The notes under the pieces are model-generated. The model was not told where the DNA came from. It did not search any database and saw only the letters and a list, made by a program, of their open reading frames with translations. From NCBI RefSeq assembly GCF_005771495.1, contig NZ_VAUW01000034.1, positions 1 through 46,334 on the forward strand: a DNA stretch of 46,334 nucleotides, written 5' to 3'. Below, one piece after another: positions 15,612-23,130 of the stretch (positions within the stretch are counted from its first letter, which is position 1; each line of letters opens with the position of its first letter). This DNA is from Maribacter sp. ACAM166. GTDB taxonomy: Bacteria > Bacteroidota > Bacteroidia > Flavobacteriales > Flavobacteriaceae. Made by a program: the position numbers and the translations under genes.

Positions 15612-16922
15612 TTAGTTCAAATATTTCTTGTAGTTGTTTACGTTAATATTCGCTCTTAGGTCGTGCAGTAGATTATAAAGTCCAAAAAAAGTACGATTCA
15701 TATAAAGAAAGTGCTTTGACCCTCTATTACCATTCATCTTTCGAATCTGTTTGTCAGAAGCTAAATGTTCACCCAAATCTGCTAGTTGACCCCAAAATAC
15801 CTCATTTCCAAAATCGAACTCCTCTTTATGAAAAGGTGATGTAAAGAGACTTAATAGCTCATGAAAAAGAGATTTAAAAAATATAATATCGTCTGGTTTA
15901 TCGGTAGCAACCAAAATTTCCAACTCGTATAACTTATCTGTAAAAATAGTATCGTTAGATAAGCTCGCAGGTTTTGCTAGTTCAAAATAGGGTATGTAAA
16001 ATGAATCTGGCACTTCCTTAATACACCCGAAATCGATTGCTATTAATTCTTCGTTATCATTTACTAAAAAATTACCTGGGTGAGGATCGGCGTGTACTTT
16101 TCTTAAACCATGAATTTGGAACATATAAAAATCCCAAAGTGCCTGACCTAATTTGTTTGCCGTTTTCTGAGAAAAATCTGTTTTGGTAAATTCCCCTAAA
16201 TGTATACCGGTCATCCAGTCCATCGTAATTATTCGCTCGCTTGAAAGATCCTCATAATAATTTGGGAATTTCATATGAGCTATAGCCTTACAAGCTTCCG
16301 TGATTTCTTTACTTTGAGTTAGTTCTAACCAATAATTAGTTTCCTCAATTAACTTGTATTCAACTTCCCTAAAGTATTTATCAGAGTCTTTCCCTTTAAG
16401 GTTAAACATACGCATAGCAATTGGTTTCACTAATGCCAAATCACTACTTATGCTTTGTGCAATACCTGGATATTGAATTTTCACCGCCAGATTTCTACCA
16501 TCTTTTGTTGCTTTATGCACTTGACCAATACTTGCGGCATTGATTGACTCCTTTTCAAAGGTATCAAAGACTTCTTCTGGATATTTGCCTAAATATTTCT
16601 TGAACGTTTTACGAACCAAAGGTGCAGATAAGGGAGGAACAGAAAATTGAGAAAGTGAAAACTTGTCTACATATGCAGTGGGAAGCAAGTTTTTCTCCAT
16701 GCTCAACATTTGGGCGACTTTTAGTGCGCTACCCTTAAGTGATTTTAATCCATCATATATATCCGTAGCGTTATTCTCATTCAACTCATCTCTAGTAATT
16801 TCTGGATTGATAATTTTCTTGCTAAAATATTTAGCATAATTACCCCCTATTTTAGCACCAGTGCTCACCAATTTACTGGCTCGCTCAATCTTTCCTGTAG
16901 GTATATTATCTAGTGTTTTCAA
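15612..16922 (-). CDS. ABC1/UbiB (AarF) family atypical kinase
   Basis: A 436-residue protein of the UbiB/ADCK family. Visible motifs are the KxGQ-like segment GSALKVAQMLS, the Ala-rich loop NAASIGQVHKAT, the lysine segment VKIQYPG, the catalytic HADPHPGNF and the metal-binding IDFGCIKE. Family members are ATPases/kinases linked to ubiquinone or isoprenoid-lipid metabolism; Bacteroidota versions act in an unknown context, since they use menaquinone. No C-terminal transmembrane hairpin is evident. The start is TTG at 16920-16922 (TTGAAAACA), supported by homologous N-termini (KTLDNIPTGKIERA) and an AGGA eight bases upstream. It lies 17 bases downstream of the TetR-type regulator and is likely cotranscribed. 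Confidence 0.85.
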   Translation of the reverse strand: MKTLDNIPTGKIERASKLVSTGAKIGGNYAKYFSKKIINPEITRDELNENNATDIYDGLKSLKGSALKVAQMLSMEKNLLPTAYVDKFSLSQFSVPPLSAPLVRKTFKKYLGKYPEEVFDTFEKESINAASIGQVHKATKDGRNLAVKIQYPGIAQSISSDLALVKPIAMRMFNLKGKDSDKYFREVEYKLIEETNYWLELTQSKEITEACKAIAHMKFPNYYEDLSSERIITMDWMTGIHLGEFTKTDFSQKTANKLGQALWDFYMFQIHGLRKVHADPHPGNFLVNDNEELIAIDFGCIKEVPDSFYIPYFELAKPASLSNDTIFTDKLYELEILVATDKPDDIIFFKSLFHELLSLFTSPFHKEEFDFGNEVFWGQLADLGEHLASDKQIRKMNGNRGSKHFLYMNRTFFGLYNLLHDLRANINVNNYKKYLN

Positions 16923-16939
16923 ATCGCAAATCCTAAGAG

Positions 16940-17593
16940 TTAAACAAATGTTTCTTTATAGAGAAATTTTCCAAAATCGAGTAAATTTTCCAACGGTGTG
17001 TTATCGAACACATCGAAAATAGTATTGACCGATTTTTCAATAGCAATATCTGTTTTTTCAAAACCGGCAGAATCATCAGACTTCCAAAAATTCAATAAGA
17101 ACATAAATTGAAGCCATGCTCCTTCCGAAAACAACTGAGGATTATGCTTTATCAACTTCAAGTTTTTATTCTCATTACCGGCATCGATTAACTCTTTCGC
17201 AAATACCTTAATATCTTTTCTAAGACCTTTCAATTGACCAATATTCTTAAGCGAATTATTGGAGTTTTCGATAACGAACAAAACATAACTTCTATTTAAT
17301 GTCAATACCTCAAAAAAAGTGTAAAAGAAGGTGAGCATTTTATCCCTATTGGTAAAATCATGATACTCTTCATTCTTTTTCATTACTGTTATAGTGTTGA
17401 CAAAGAAAGATGACCAAATACCTTTTTCAATGGCACTGATTGAACCAAAATGAAGATAAAAATCTGATTCAACTATTTTATTGACCTTACAAAACTTATA
17501 TACCGATTTTGGAACTTTCTCATGTTCCAAAACATAATCCATAAACATAGACACTATTGACTCTTTAGTTATTTTTTTTGTTTTAGCAGACAT
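16940..17593 (-). CDS. TetR-type transcriptional regulator
   Basis: A 217-residue protein with a divergent TetR N-terminal DNA-binding domain (about 8-60: KESIVSMFMDYVLEHE, then SVYKFCKVNKI and FYLHFGSISAIEKGI) and a large helical ligand/dimer domain (about 70-215). Such regulators paired with an ABC1 kinase are familiar in Flavobacteriia, where the C-terminal domain is a Bacteroidota-specific TetR_C type; this is recollection. It probably controls itself and the downstream kinase gene. A near-perfect 20-bp palindrome lies 51 bases upstream of the ATG and is the best operator candidate. The inducer is unknown. Confidence 0.78.
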   Translation of the reverse strand: MSAKTKKITKESIVSMFMDYVLEHEKVPKSVYKFCKVNKIVESDFYLHFGSISAIEKGIWSSFFVNTITVMKKNEEYHDFTNRDKMLTFFYTFFEVLTLNRSYVLFVIENSNNSLKNIGQLKGLRKDIKVFAKELIDAGNENKNLKLIKHNPQLFSEGAWLQFMFLLNFWKSDDSAGFEKTDIAIEKSVNTIFDVFDNTPLENLLDFGKFLYKETFV

Positions 17594-17644
17594 ATGACAT
17601 TAATTTTTAAAGTGCGATGCCGATGGCATATTCAACAGTGTTTT

Positions 17645-17664
17645 TTAACATTAATTAGTGTTAA
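17645..17664. promoter_or_regulatory. 20-bp near-palindrome, candidate TetR operator
   Basis: The sequence is ttaacattaattagtgttaa; only one symmetric pair (positions 7 and 14) breaks perfect dyad symmetry. Size, symmetry and position upstream of tetR fit a TetR-family operator. Binding is inferred. Confidence 0.5.
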
Positions 17665-17667
17665 GCA

Positions 17668-17697
17668 AAAGCGTGCTATTAATTAATAGCACGCTTT
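17668..17697. repeat. 30-bp perfect palindrome
   Basis: The half-site aaagcgtgctattaa is followed directly by its reverse complement ttaatagcacgcttt. As RNA it would form a hairpin with a GC-rich base and AU-rich top; as DNA it is a fully symmetric site. It lies 3 bases from the 20-bp palindrome. Neither flanking gene ends here, so a simple terminator role for an annotated gene does not fit. Confidence 0.65.
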
Positions 17698-17854
17698 ATA
17701 ACAACCCAACCAATAAATAATCAACATGTGATTATGTGTTAAAAATCTTTTTCATTGCAATTTTTATAACCACACTACAAATATACATTATGTTTAATCT
17801 TTTTAATCAATTCATAAACAAAAATTTTTGTTAAACTTTAATAGCGCGTATTAC

Positions 17855-17874
17855 TGTCAGTTTGTCACAAACTG
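17855..17874 (+). promoter_or_regulatory. TGTCA repeats and dyad upstream of htpG
   Basis: Direct repeats tgtca-N3-tgtca (17855-17867) overlap the inverted repeat cagtttg tca caaactg (17858-17874), about 90 bases before the htpG ATG. It is not the CIRCE element (no TTAGCACTC-N9-GAGTGCTAA). It could be a heat-shock regulatory site; the regulator is unknown. Confidence 0.4.
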
Positions 17875-17963
17875 TAAGTGTGGTATTTTTTTTGACTCTC
17901 TAATTCTATATTAATTAATATAATAGAATAACCACAAGCATTGTGGCGTAAAAAATATAACAT

Positions 17964-19856
17964 ATGGCAACAGGTAAAATTAATGTGTCGGTAGACAACA
18001 TTTTTCCACTCATCAAGAAATTCTTGTATAGTGATCATGAAATTTTTTTAAGAGAATTAATTTCAAATGCAACAGATGCGACGATAAAATTAAAGCACTT
18101 AACGACCATTGGCGAGGCTAAGGTTGAATACGGCAATCCACTTATTGAAGTTAAAATTGACAAAGAAGGTAAAAAACTACATATTATAGATCAAGGTCTT
18201 GGTATGACCGAAGAGGAAGTGAAAAAATATATTAACGAAGTAGCTTTTTCTGGAGCTGAAGAGTTTTTGAATAAGTATGAAGATGCTGCAAAAGATTCAG
18301 GTATTATAGGCCATTTTGGATTAGGTTTCTATTCTGCTTTTATGGTTGCTCATAAAGTTGAAATCATAACAAAGAGTTATAAAGATGAACCAGCAGTAAA
18401 ATGGTCATGTGATGGCTCTCCTGAATTTATTATGGAGGAGGCTACTAAGGAAGACCGTGGTACTGAAATTATTCTTCATATAGCAGATGATTGTACGGAA
18501 TTTTTAGAGGAAGGTAAAATTAGTAGTTTGCTGAACAAGTATAATAAGTTCATGCCTATTCCAATTAAGTTCGGTACTAAAACTGAAACTTTACCAAAAC
18601 CAGAAGGCGCTAAAGAAGAAGATAAAGCACCTACTGAAGAAGTAGACAACATCATTAATAATCCTAATCCGGCTTGGACTAAGCAACCTGCAGATTTAAA
18701 GGAAGATGATTATAAAAGTTTTTACAGAGAGCTTTATCCTATGCAGTTTGAGGAACCATTGTTCCACATACATTTGAATGTTGACTATCCTTTTAACCTT
18801 ACTGGAATTCTCTATTTTCCGAAACTTTCAAATGATCTAAACCAACAAAAAGATAAAATTCAATTATATCAAAACCAAGTTTTTGTAACTGATAATGTTG
18901 AAGGAATTGTTCCTGAGTTCTTGACTATGTTGCGTGGAGTAATAGATTCGCCAGATATTCCATTGAACGTATCACGATCCTACCTACAAACCGATGGTGC
19001 AGTAAAGAAGATATCTTCATACATCAGTAAAAAAGTAGCCGACAAATTGAACTCGTTATTCAAAAATAACCGAGAAGAATTTGAAGCAAAGTGGAACGAT
19101 ATTAAAATCGTTATTGAATATGGTATGCTTTCTGATGATAAATTCTTTGAAAAGGCAGATAAGTTTGCGCTTTACCCGACGGTAGATGGAGCGTTCTACA
19201 CTTTTGATGAGTTGCAAGAAAAACTAAAGGACACCCAAACCAATAAAGATGACAATTTGGTTCTTCTTTATGCGTCTGACAAAGAAGCACAGCACAGTTA
19301 TATAGAAACTGCAACGGCTAAAGGGTATGAGGTACTTTTATTGGATTCTCCTATCATAGGCCATTTAATGCAAAAACTAGAAGGTTCTAAGGAGAAAATA
19401 TCCTTTGCCCGTGTAGATGCAGATCATATTGATAAGTTGATTCAAAAAGAGGAAACTCAGATTTCCAAATTGTCTGATGAAGAAAAGGAAACTTTAAAAA
19501 CCGAATTAGAAAAAGTAATAGGAGAAAAAAGCAGCTATACCGTACAATTAGAAGCTATGGATAGTGATGCATCACCTTTTACCATTACAGAGCCAGAGTT
19601 TATGCGTCGTATGAAAGAGATGCAGCAAACCGGTGGCGGAGGTGGTATGTTCGGCATGGGTGCTATGCCAGAAATGTATAACCTTATCGTTAATACAAAC
19701 CATGCGTTAGTTAGTGAAATATTAACTACAAAAACAGCCAAGAAAAAGGAACGTTTGGTCAATCAATCATTAGACTTAGCCAAACTAACTAAAGGTTTAC
19801 TTAAAGGTAAAGACTTGACAGAGTTTATTAAACGAAGCTACGAGATGGTGAAATAA
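17964..19856 (+). CDS. htpG: Molecular chaperone HtpG (Hsp90)
   Basis: A full-length 630-residue bacterial Hsp90. The N-terminal GHKL ATPase domain (about 1-215) shows FLRELISNATDATIKL, DQGLGMTEEEV and GHFGLGFYSAFMVA. The middle domain includes the catalytic Arg region NVSRSYLQTD, and the C-terminal dimerisation domain ends TKGLLKGKDLTEFIKRS. The usual NASDA motif reads NATDA, a conservative variation. A Gly/Met-rich segment (QQTGGGGGMFGMGAMPEMY) near residues 560-580 matches the substrate-contacting part of the C-terminal domain in this phylum. It assists folding of client proteins under stress. It is monocistronic, ending at a strong hairpin. Confidence 0.97.
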   Translation: MATGKINVSVDNIFPLIKKFLYSDHEIFLRELISNATDATIKLKHLTTIGEAKVEYGNPLIEVKIDKEGKKLHIIDQGLGMTEEEVKKYINEVAFSGAEEFLNKYEDAAKDSGIIGHFGLGFYSAFMVAHKVEIITKSYKDEPAVKWSCDGSPEFIMEEATKEDRGTEIILHIADDCTEFLEEGKISSLLNKYNKFMPIPIKFGTKTETLPKPEGAKEEDKAPTEEVDNIINNPNPAWTKQPADLKEDDYKSFYRELYPMQFEEPLFHIHLNVDYPFNLTGILYFPKLSNDLNQQKDKIQLYQNQVFVTDNVEGIVPEFLTMLRGVIDSPDIPLNVSRSYLQTDGAVKKISSYISKKVADKLNSLFKNNREEFEAKWNDIKIVIEYGMLSDDKFFEKADKFALYPTVDGAFYTFDELQEKLKDTQTNKDDNLVLLYASDKEAQHSYIETATAKGYEVLLLDSPIIGHLMQKLEGSKEKISFARVDADHIDKLIQKEETQISKLSDEEKETLKTELEKVIGEKSSYTVQLEAMDSDASPFTITEPEFMRRMKEMQQTGGGGGMFGMGAMPEMYNLIVNTNHALVSEILTTKTAKKKERLVNQSLDLAKLTKGLLKGKDLTEFIKRSYEMVK

Positions 19857-19880
19857 CGTGTAGTAATATTCAGTGAATTA

Positions 19881-19910
19881 AAAAACCGCTTCATAACTGA
19901 AGCGGTTTTT
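19881..19910. terminator. Bidirectional terminator between htpG and the inositol oxygenase gene
   Basis: Perfect 13-bp arms aaaaaccgcttca / tgaagcggttttt with loop taac. T-runs follow in both directions. It lies 24 bases after the htpG stop and 21 bases from the converging inositol oxygenase stop. Confidence 0.9.
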
Positions 19911-19931
19911 TTAATTATTTTTTTAATCGGA

Positions 19932-20744
19932 CTACCAGTATATTGGTCCGCTACCCAAATATTTTTCAGCAATTGGCCGATAGTAATCAAGCACATCTTC
20001 TAAATTATAAATCTTCTGGCTCTTAGTATAAAGATCGTATGTATTGAAATCTTTGATGATTTGTAAATACCCGGCATCTTTCTCATTTACAATTTCTTGA
20101 TAAGCTCCACCAGAATGCCATGGATAAAAAGAGTGGTAACGTATCATCACCATTGCCTCTGCAGGTAATGTATTAGTTTTATGATTGTTTAGAACCTGAT
20201 ACAAATATTCATCGTGGCCCCACGCTAAATCAACATTATCTATACCACAACCTTTTTGGTAAATTCCTGTTGGTGTATTGTATTTTTCATTGTGCATATC
20301 TTTATTCAAACTATTGAATTCCGGATAAACACAGGAGTCCGGTAATTTACAACCTACAATGAAAACATCGCCAACCATACCCCATTGCTCATCTTGACTG
20401 GTACCGTCTTCATCACAACCTTTTAAAAACATTACTTTCCCCAAATCATGAATCAAACCTGTTAATTGCATCCAATCGGGTCTACCATCTGCTCGTATAG
20501 CTTCGGCACTTTGTATTAAATGCTGAATGTTAGGTAGATTAATATCTGGATCACTAACATCAATAAGATTATTTAAATGCCGCATAGCATCCCATAGTCC
20601 CATAGGCTTATCGAACGCTAAATATTTCTTATGCATATGCTGCACATAATCTAACGTTTGGTTTTTCCTCATTTTACGGTAATGTTCTTTTACCGCAACA
20701 GATATATCTGGTGCATCATAGTCTCTAAATATTTTTTTTTCCAT
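19932..20744 (-). CDS. Myo-inositol oxygenase
   Basis: A 270-residue protein clearly related to eukaryotic MIOX, an HD-domain mixed-valent diiron enzyme that cleaves myo-inositol to D-glucuronate with O2. Signatures include HLIQSAEAIRADGRPDW, LTGLIHDLGKVMFL (the HD pair), WGHDEYLYQVL and MIRYHSFYPWHSGG. The ATG at 20742-20744 (MEKKIFRDYD) is preferred to a TTG three codons upstream. The gene lies 41 bases downstream of a sodium:solute symporter on the same strand, suggesting an inositol uptake-and-oxidation pair. No glucuronate pathway gene is present in the window. Bacterial MIOX homologues are known mainly in Bacteroidota and a few other groups. Confidence 0.9.
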   Translation of the reverse strand: MEKKIFRDYDAPDISVAVKEHYRKMRKNQTLDYVQHMHKKYLAFDKPMGLWDAMRHLNNLIDVSDPDINLPNIQHLIQSAEAIRADGRPDWMQLTGLIHDLGKVMFLKGCDEDGTSQDEQWGMVGDVFIVGCKLPDSCVYPEFNSLNKDMHNEKYNTPTGIYQKGCGIDNVDLAWGHDEYLYQVLNNHKTNTLPAEAMVMIRYHSFYPWHSGGAYQEIVNEKDAGYLQIIKDFNTYDLYTKSQKIYNLEDVLDYYRPIAEKYLGSGPIYW

Positions 20745-20785
20745 GGTTTTCAAATTAATTTAATGATTCAAATAATACTAAAATT

Positions 20786-22384
20786 TTAAACACTACCCAA
20801 AAGAACATACAGAATCACTGTAAATACCACTAAAAATAAGCTAAATGGCTTAGCATATTTCCACGGTTTTAAATCCAGTTTTCCAGCGTCTTTCATTTCA
20901 AATTTATCCTCTTTTGAGAAAAAGTATGAAACCAAATGCATGACTATTATGTTAAGAACAAATTCTAAACCCCAAATATGTACAAAATGAAGATTGATTT
21001 CGAAACCAAAATTCATGATAACATAAAACAGTAAGCCGAATAATAAACCAAATTTAGCACCAGTGGCTGTAACCCTAGGAAATAAGAAACCTGCTATAAT
21101 AACACTCGCAATAGGAATAAAGAAAATTCCATTTAGTTCTTGTAAAAGTTGATAAAGTCCTTCTGGTGCATTGGCAACAAAAGGCGCAATGGCGATAGCA
21201 AATATGGCAAGAATTGCCGAAGTCAACTTTCCAATTCTTACTAATTTAAGTTCACCAATATTCTTATTTATATACCGTTTAAATATACCCAAGCTGAATA
21301 CAGTTGCAGCACTGTTCAAAGCACTATTGAACGTACTCAATATTGCACCCATCATAACTGCCACGAAAAAACCTGTGAGCCATAAGGGCATTACTTTTTT
21401 AACCAATAGCGGATATATACTATCTTGATCATCGAAGTAGGTTTCTCCGAAATAATAAAATGCAATCAATCCTGGTAAAACGATAATCAGTGGAACCAAT
21501 ATTTTTAGTAGACCAGTAAACAACAATCCCTTTTGAGCTTCCTTTAAATTAACAGCTCCCAGTACCCGCTGTATAATAGATTGGTGCATGGTCCAAAAAT
21601 AAAGTTGGTTCACCATCAACCCAGTAAATAAAACTTCAAATGGCAATATCGCAGTACGCGCCCCCTCACCAACCCCAGACTCATCACTTATAACATTAAA
21701 CTTTTCTGGACTGTTATTAAAAACCATTTCTAAACCGCTTAACATATTACCTTCACCAATACTTAATAATGCCAGTATAGGCACCAATAAACCGGCGACT
21801 AATAATCCAAAACCATTAATTGTATCGGTATACGCTACCATTTTCAATCCTCCGAATATCGCATAAACCGCTCCTAAAACCCCAACGATTAAAATGGTTA
21901 TAAATATTCCTTGTTCTTGACTTACATTCAATAGGGTTGAAATCTCAAAAATCGCCTCGATATTAAGCGCTCCGGTATAAAGAACTATGGGTAATAATGT
22001 AGCTACAAAAGATATAATTAACAATAATGCTACCAACGTTCGGGTCAACCCATCAAAGCGTTTTTCTAAATACTCGGGTATTGTAGTCAACCCCATCTTC
22101 AAATACTTAGGGGCAAAATACAAAGCACCTATCACCAATGCTAACGCCGAAGTCACCTCCCAAGCAACAATCATAGCTCCATTTTTATATGCCGAACCAT
22201 TCATACCTACTAAATGTTCTGTAGATATATTGGTCAACAATAATGACCCCGCAATTACAATTCCGGTTAAAGACCTACCTCCTAAAAAGTAACCATCTTG
22301 AGTATCGAGTTTGTCTCTACGTAATTTCCATGTAGCATAAAAAGCAACAAAGCCTGTAAATAGTATAAATGTTAAAAATGCCAT
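20786..22384 (-). CDS. Sodium:solute symporter (SSS family), likely inositol or sugar transporter
   Basis: A 532-residue membrane protein with about 14 hydrophobic helices. SSS/SLC5 features: GYFLGGRSLTGIVIAGSLLLTNISTEHLVG, YAIFGGLKMVAYTDTINGFG, QSIIQRVLGAVNLKEAQKG and GAILSTFNSALNSAATVFS (sodium-site helix). These resemble the SGLT/SMIT branch that carries sugars and inositols. Together with the adjacent myo-inositol oxygenase gene this supports myo-inositol uptake, an inference from context. Translation starts at ATG 22382-22384; the divergent MOSC gene starts 91 bases away, so the promoters share a short region. Confidence 0.88.
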   Translation of the reverse strand: MAFLTFILFTGFVAFYATWKLRRDKLDTQDGYFLGGRSLTGIVIAGSLLLTNISTEHLVGMNGSAYKNGAMIVAWEVTSALALVIGALYFAPKYLKMGLTTIPEYLEKRFDGLTRTLVALLLIISFVATLLPIVLYTGALNIEAIFEISTLLNVSQEQGIFITILIVGVLGAVYAIFGGLKMVAYTDTINGFGLLVAGLLVPILALLSIGEGNMLSGLEMVFNNSPEKFNVISDESGVGEGARTAILPFEVLFTGLMVNQLYFWTMHQSIIQRVLGAVNLKEAQKGLLFTGLLKILVPLIIVLPGLIAFYYFGETYFDDQDSIYPLLVKKVMPLWLTGFFVAVMMGAILSTFNSALNSAATVFSLGIFKRYINKNIGELKLVRIGKLTSAILAIFAIAIAPFVANAPEGLYQLLQELNGIFFIPIASVIIAGFLFPRVTATGAKFGLLFGLLFYVIMNFGFEINLHFVHIWGLEFVLNIIVMHLVSYFFSKEDKFEMKDAGKLDLKPWKYAKPFSLFLVVFTVILYVLLGSV

Positions 22385-22475
22385 TGTATAAATGTAAAAA
22401 ATACTTTTTTAACGATACCCTTTTTGTTGAAGTTGGTATAAATATATTTAAATCATTGTTTAGTATATTTAGGGC

Positions 22476-23111
22476 ATGAATATTATCTCTACTAACATCG
22501 GAAAACCGGTAACTTTTGAATGGAACGGTACGGTCGAACAAACAGGAATCTTTAAATATCCCACAGAAAAAAGCCTTTTCCTTACCAAGGATGATGTTAA
22601 GGATGATACCATCATAGACCGTGTACACCACGGTGGCATAAATAAGGCATGCTATCTATTTTCATCTGATTACTACGATTATTGGAAGAATTTATACCCA
22701 GAACTAAAATGGGATTGGGGAATGTTTGGTGAAAACCTAACGATTGAAGGTCTCGATGAATCGACAATACGTGTCGGCGATATTTATGAAATTGGCGATG
22801 CCTTGGTTCAGGTATCCCAACCACGAGAGCCTTGTTATAAATTGGGTATACGTTTCGGAAGTCAAAAAATACTAAAAGAATTTATAGCGCATAATCACCC
22901 TGGCACGTATGTAAAAATAATTAAAGAAGGCCATGTTAAAAAAGGTGATGAAATGATTTTAAAAGAGAAATCAAAAAACTCACTCACCACTCAACAATTT
23001 TATGAACTGATGTTTGCCAACATAAAATCGAAAGAACTTCTCGACCTGTTTATGGCAAATGAATCTGTACCACAATATAAAAAAGACAGATTCAAAAAAT
23101 ACCTATCATAA
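22476..23111 (+). CDS. MOSC domain protein (YiiM-like)
   Basis: A 211-residue protein with a MOSC domain: N-terminal ISTNIGKPVTFEWNG, VHHGGINKACYLFSSDYY (the conserved H-G-G segment), GMFGENLTIEGLDE and PREPCYKLGIRFG with the conserved Cys. MOSC proteins bind molybdenum cofactor or sulfur-carrying cysteine and in YiiM/YcbX act in reduction of N-hydroxylated compounds. A C-terminal alpha-helical extension (about 165-211) fits the YiiM subgroup. The DUF885 gene follows after 19 bases, so the two are probably cotranscribed. The electron donor and substrate cannot be deduced. Confidence 0.88.
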   Translation: MNIISTNIGKPVTFEWNGTVEQTGIFKYPTEKSLFLTKDDVKDDTIIDRVHHGGINKACYLFSSDYYDYWKNLYPELKWDWGMFGENLTIEGLDESTIRVGDIYEIGDALVQVSQPREPCYKLGIRFGSQKILKEFIAHNHPGTYVKIIKEGHVKKGDEMILKEKSKNSLTTQQFYELMFANIKSKELLDLFMANESVPQYKKDRFKKYLS

Positions 23112-23130
23112 TTTTAAACTAACAATTTTA

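Larger units (their letters stand above)
17594..17963. other. Divergent regulatory region between tetR and htpG
   Basis: A gene-free region of 370 bases. It contains a small repeat atgcc gat ggcat (17617-17629), a 20-bp near-palindrome (17645-17664), a 30-bp perfect palindrome (17668-17697), a dyad cagtttg tca caaactg (17858-17874), a TTGACT hexamer (17892-17897) and an AT palindrome tatattaattaatata (17907-17922). No ORF of significance was seen. It should hold the promoters for both flanking genes. Confidence 0.6.

Noticed and set aside
17594..17963. CIRCE heat-shock element before htpG
   Set aside because: No TTAGCACTC-N9-GAGTGCTAA was found; the dyad at 17858-17874 differs in sequence and spacing.
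23059..23130. A 24-residue N-terminal extension of the DUF885 protein
   Set aside because: It overlaps the MOSC gene and would place the signal peptide internally.
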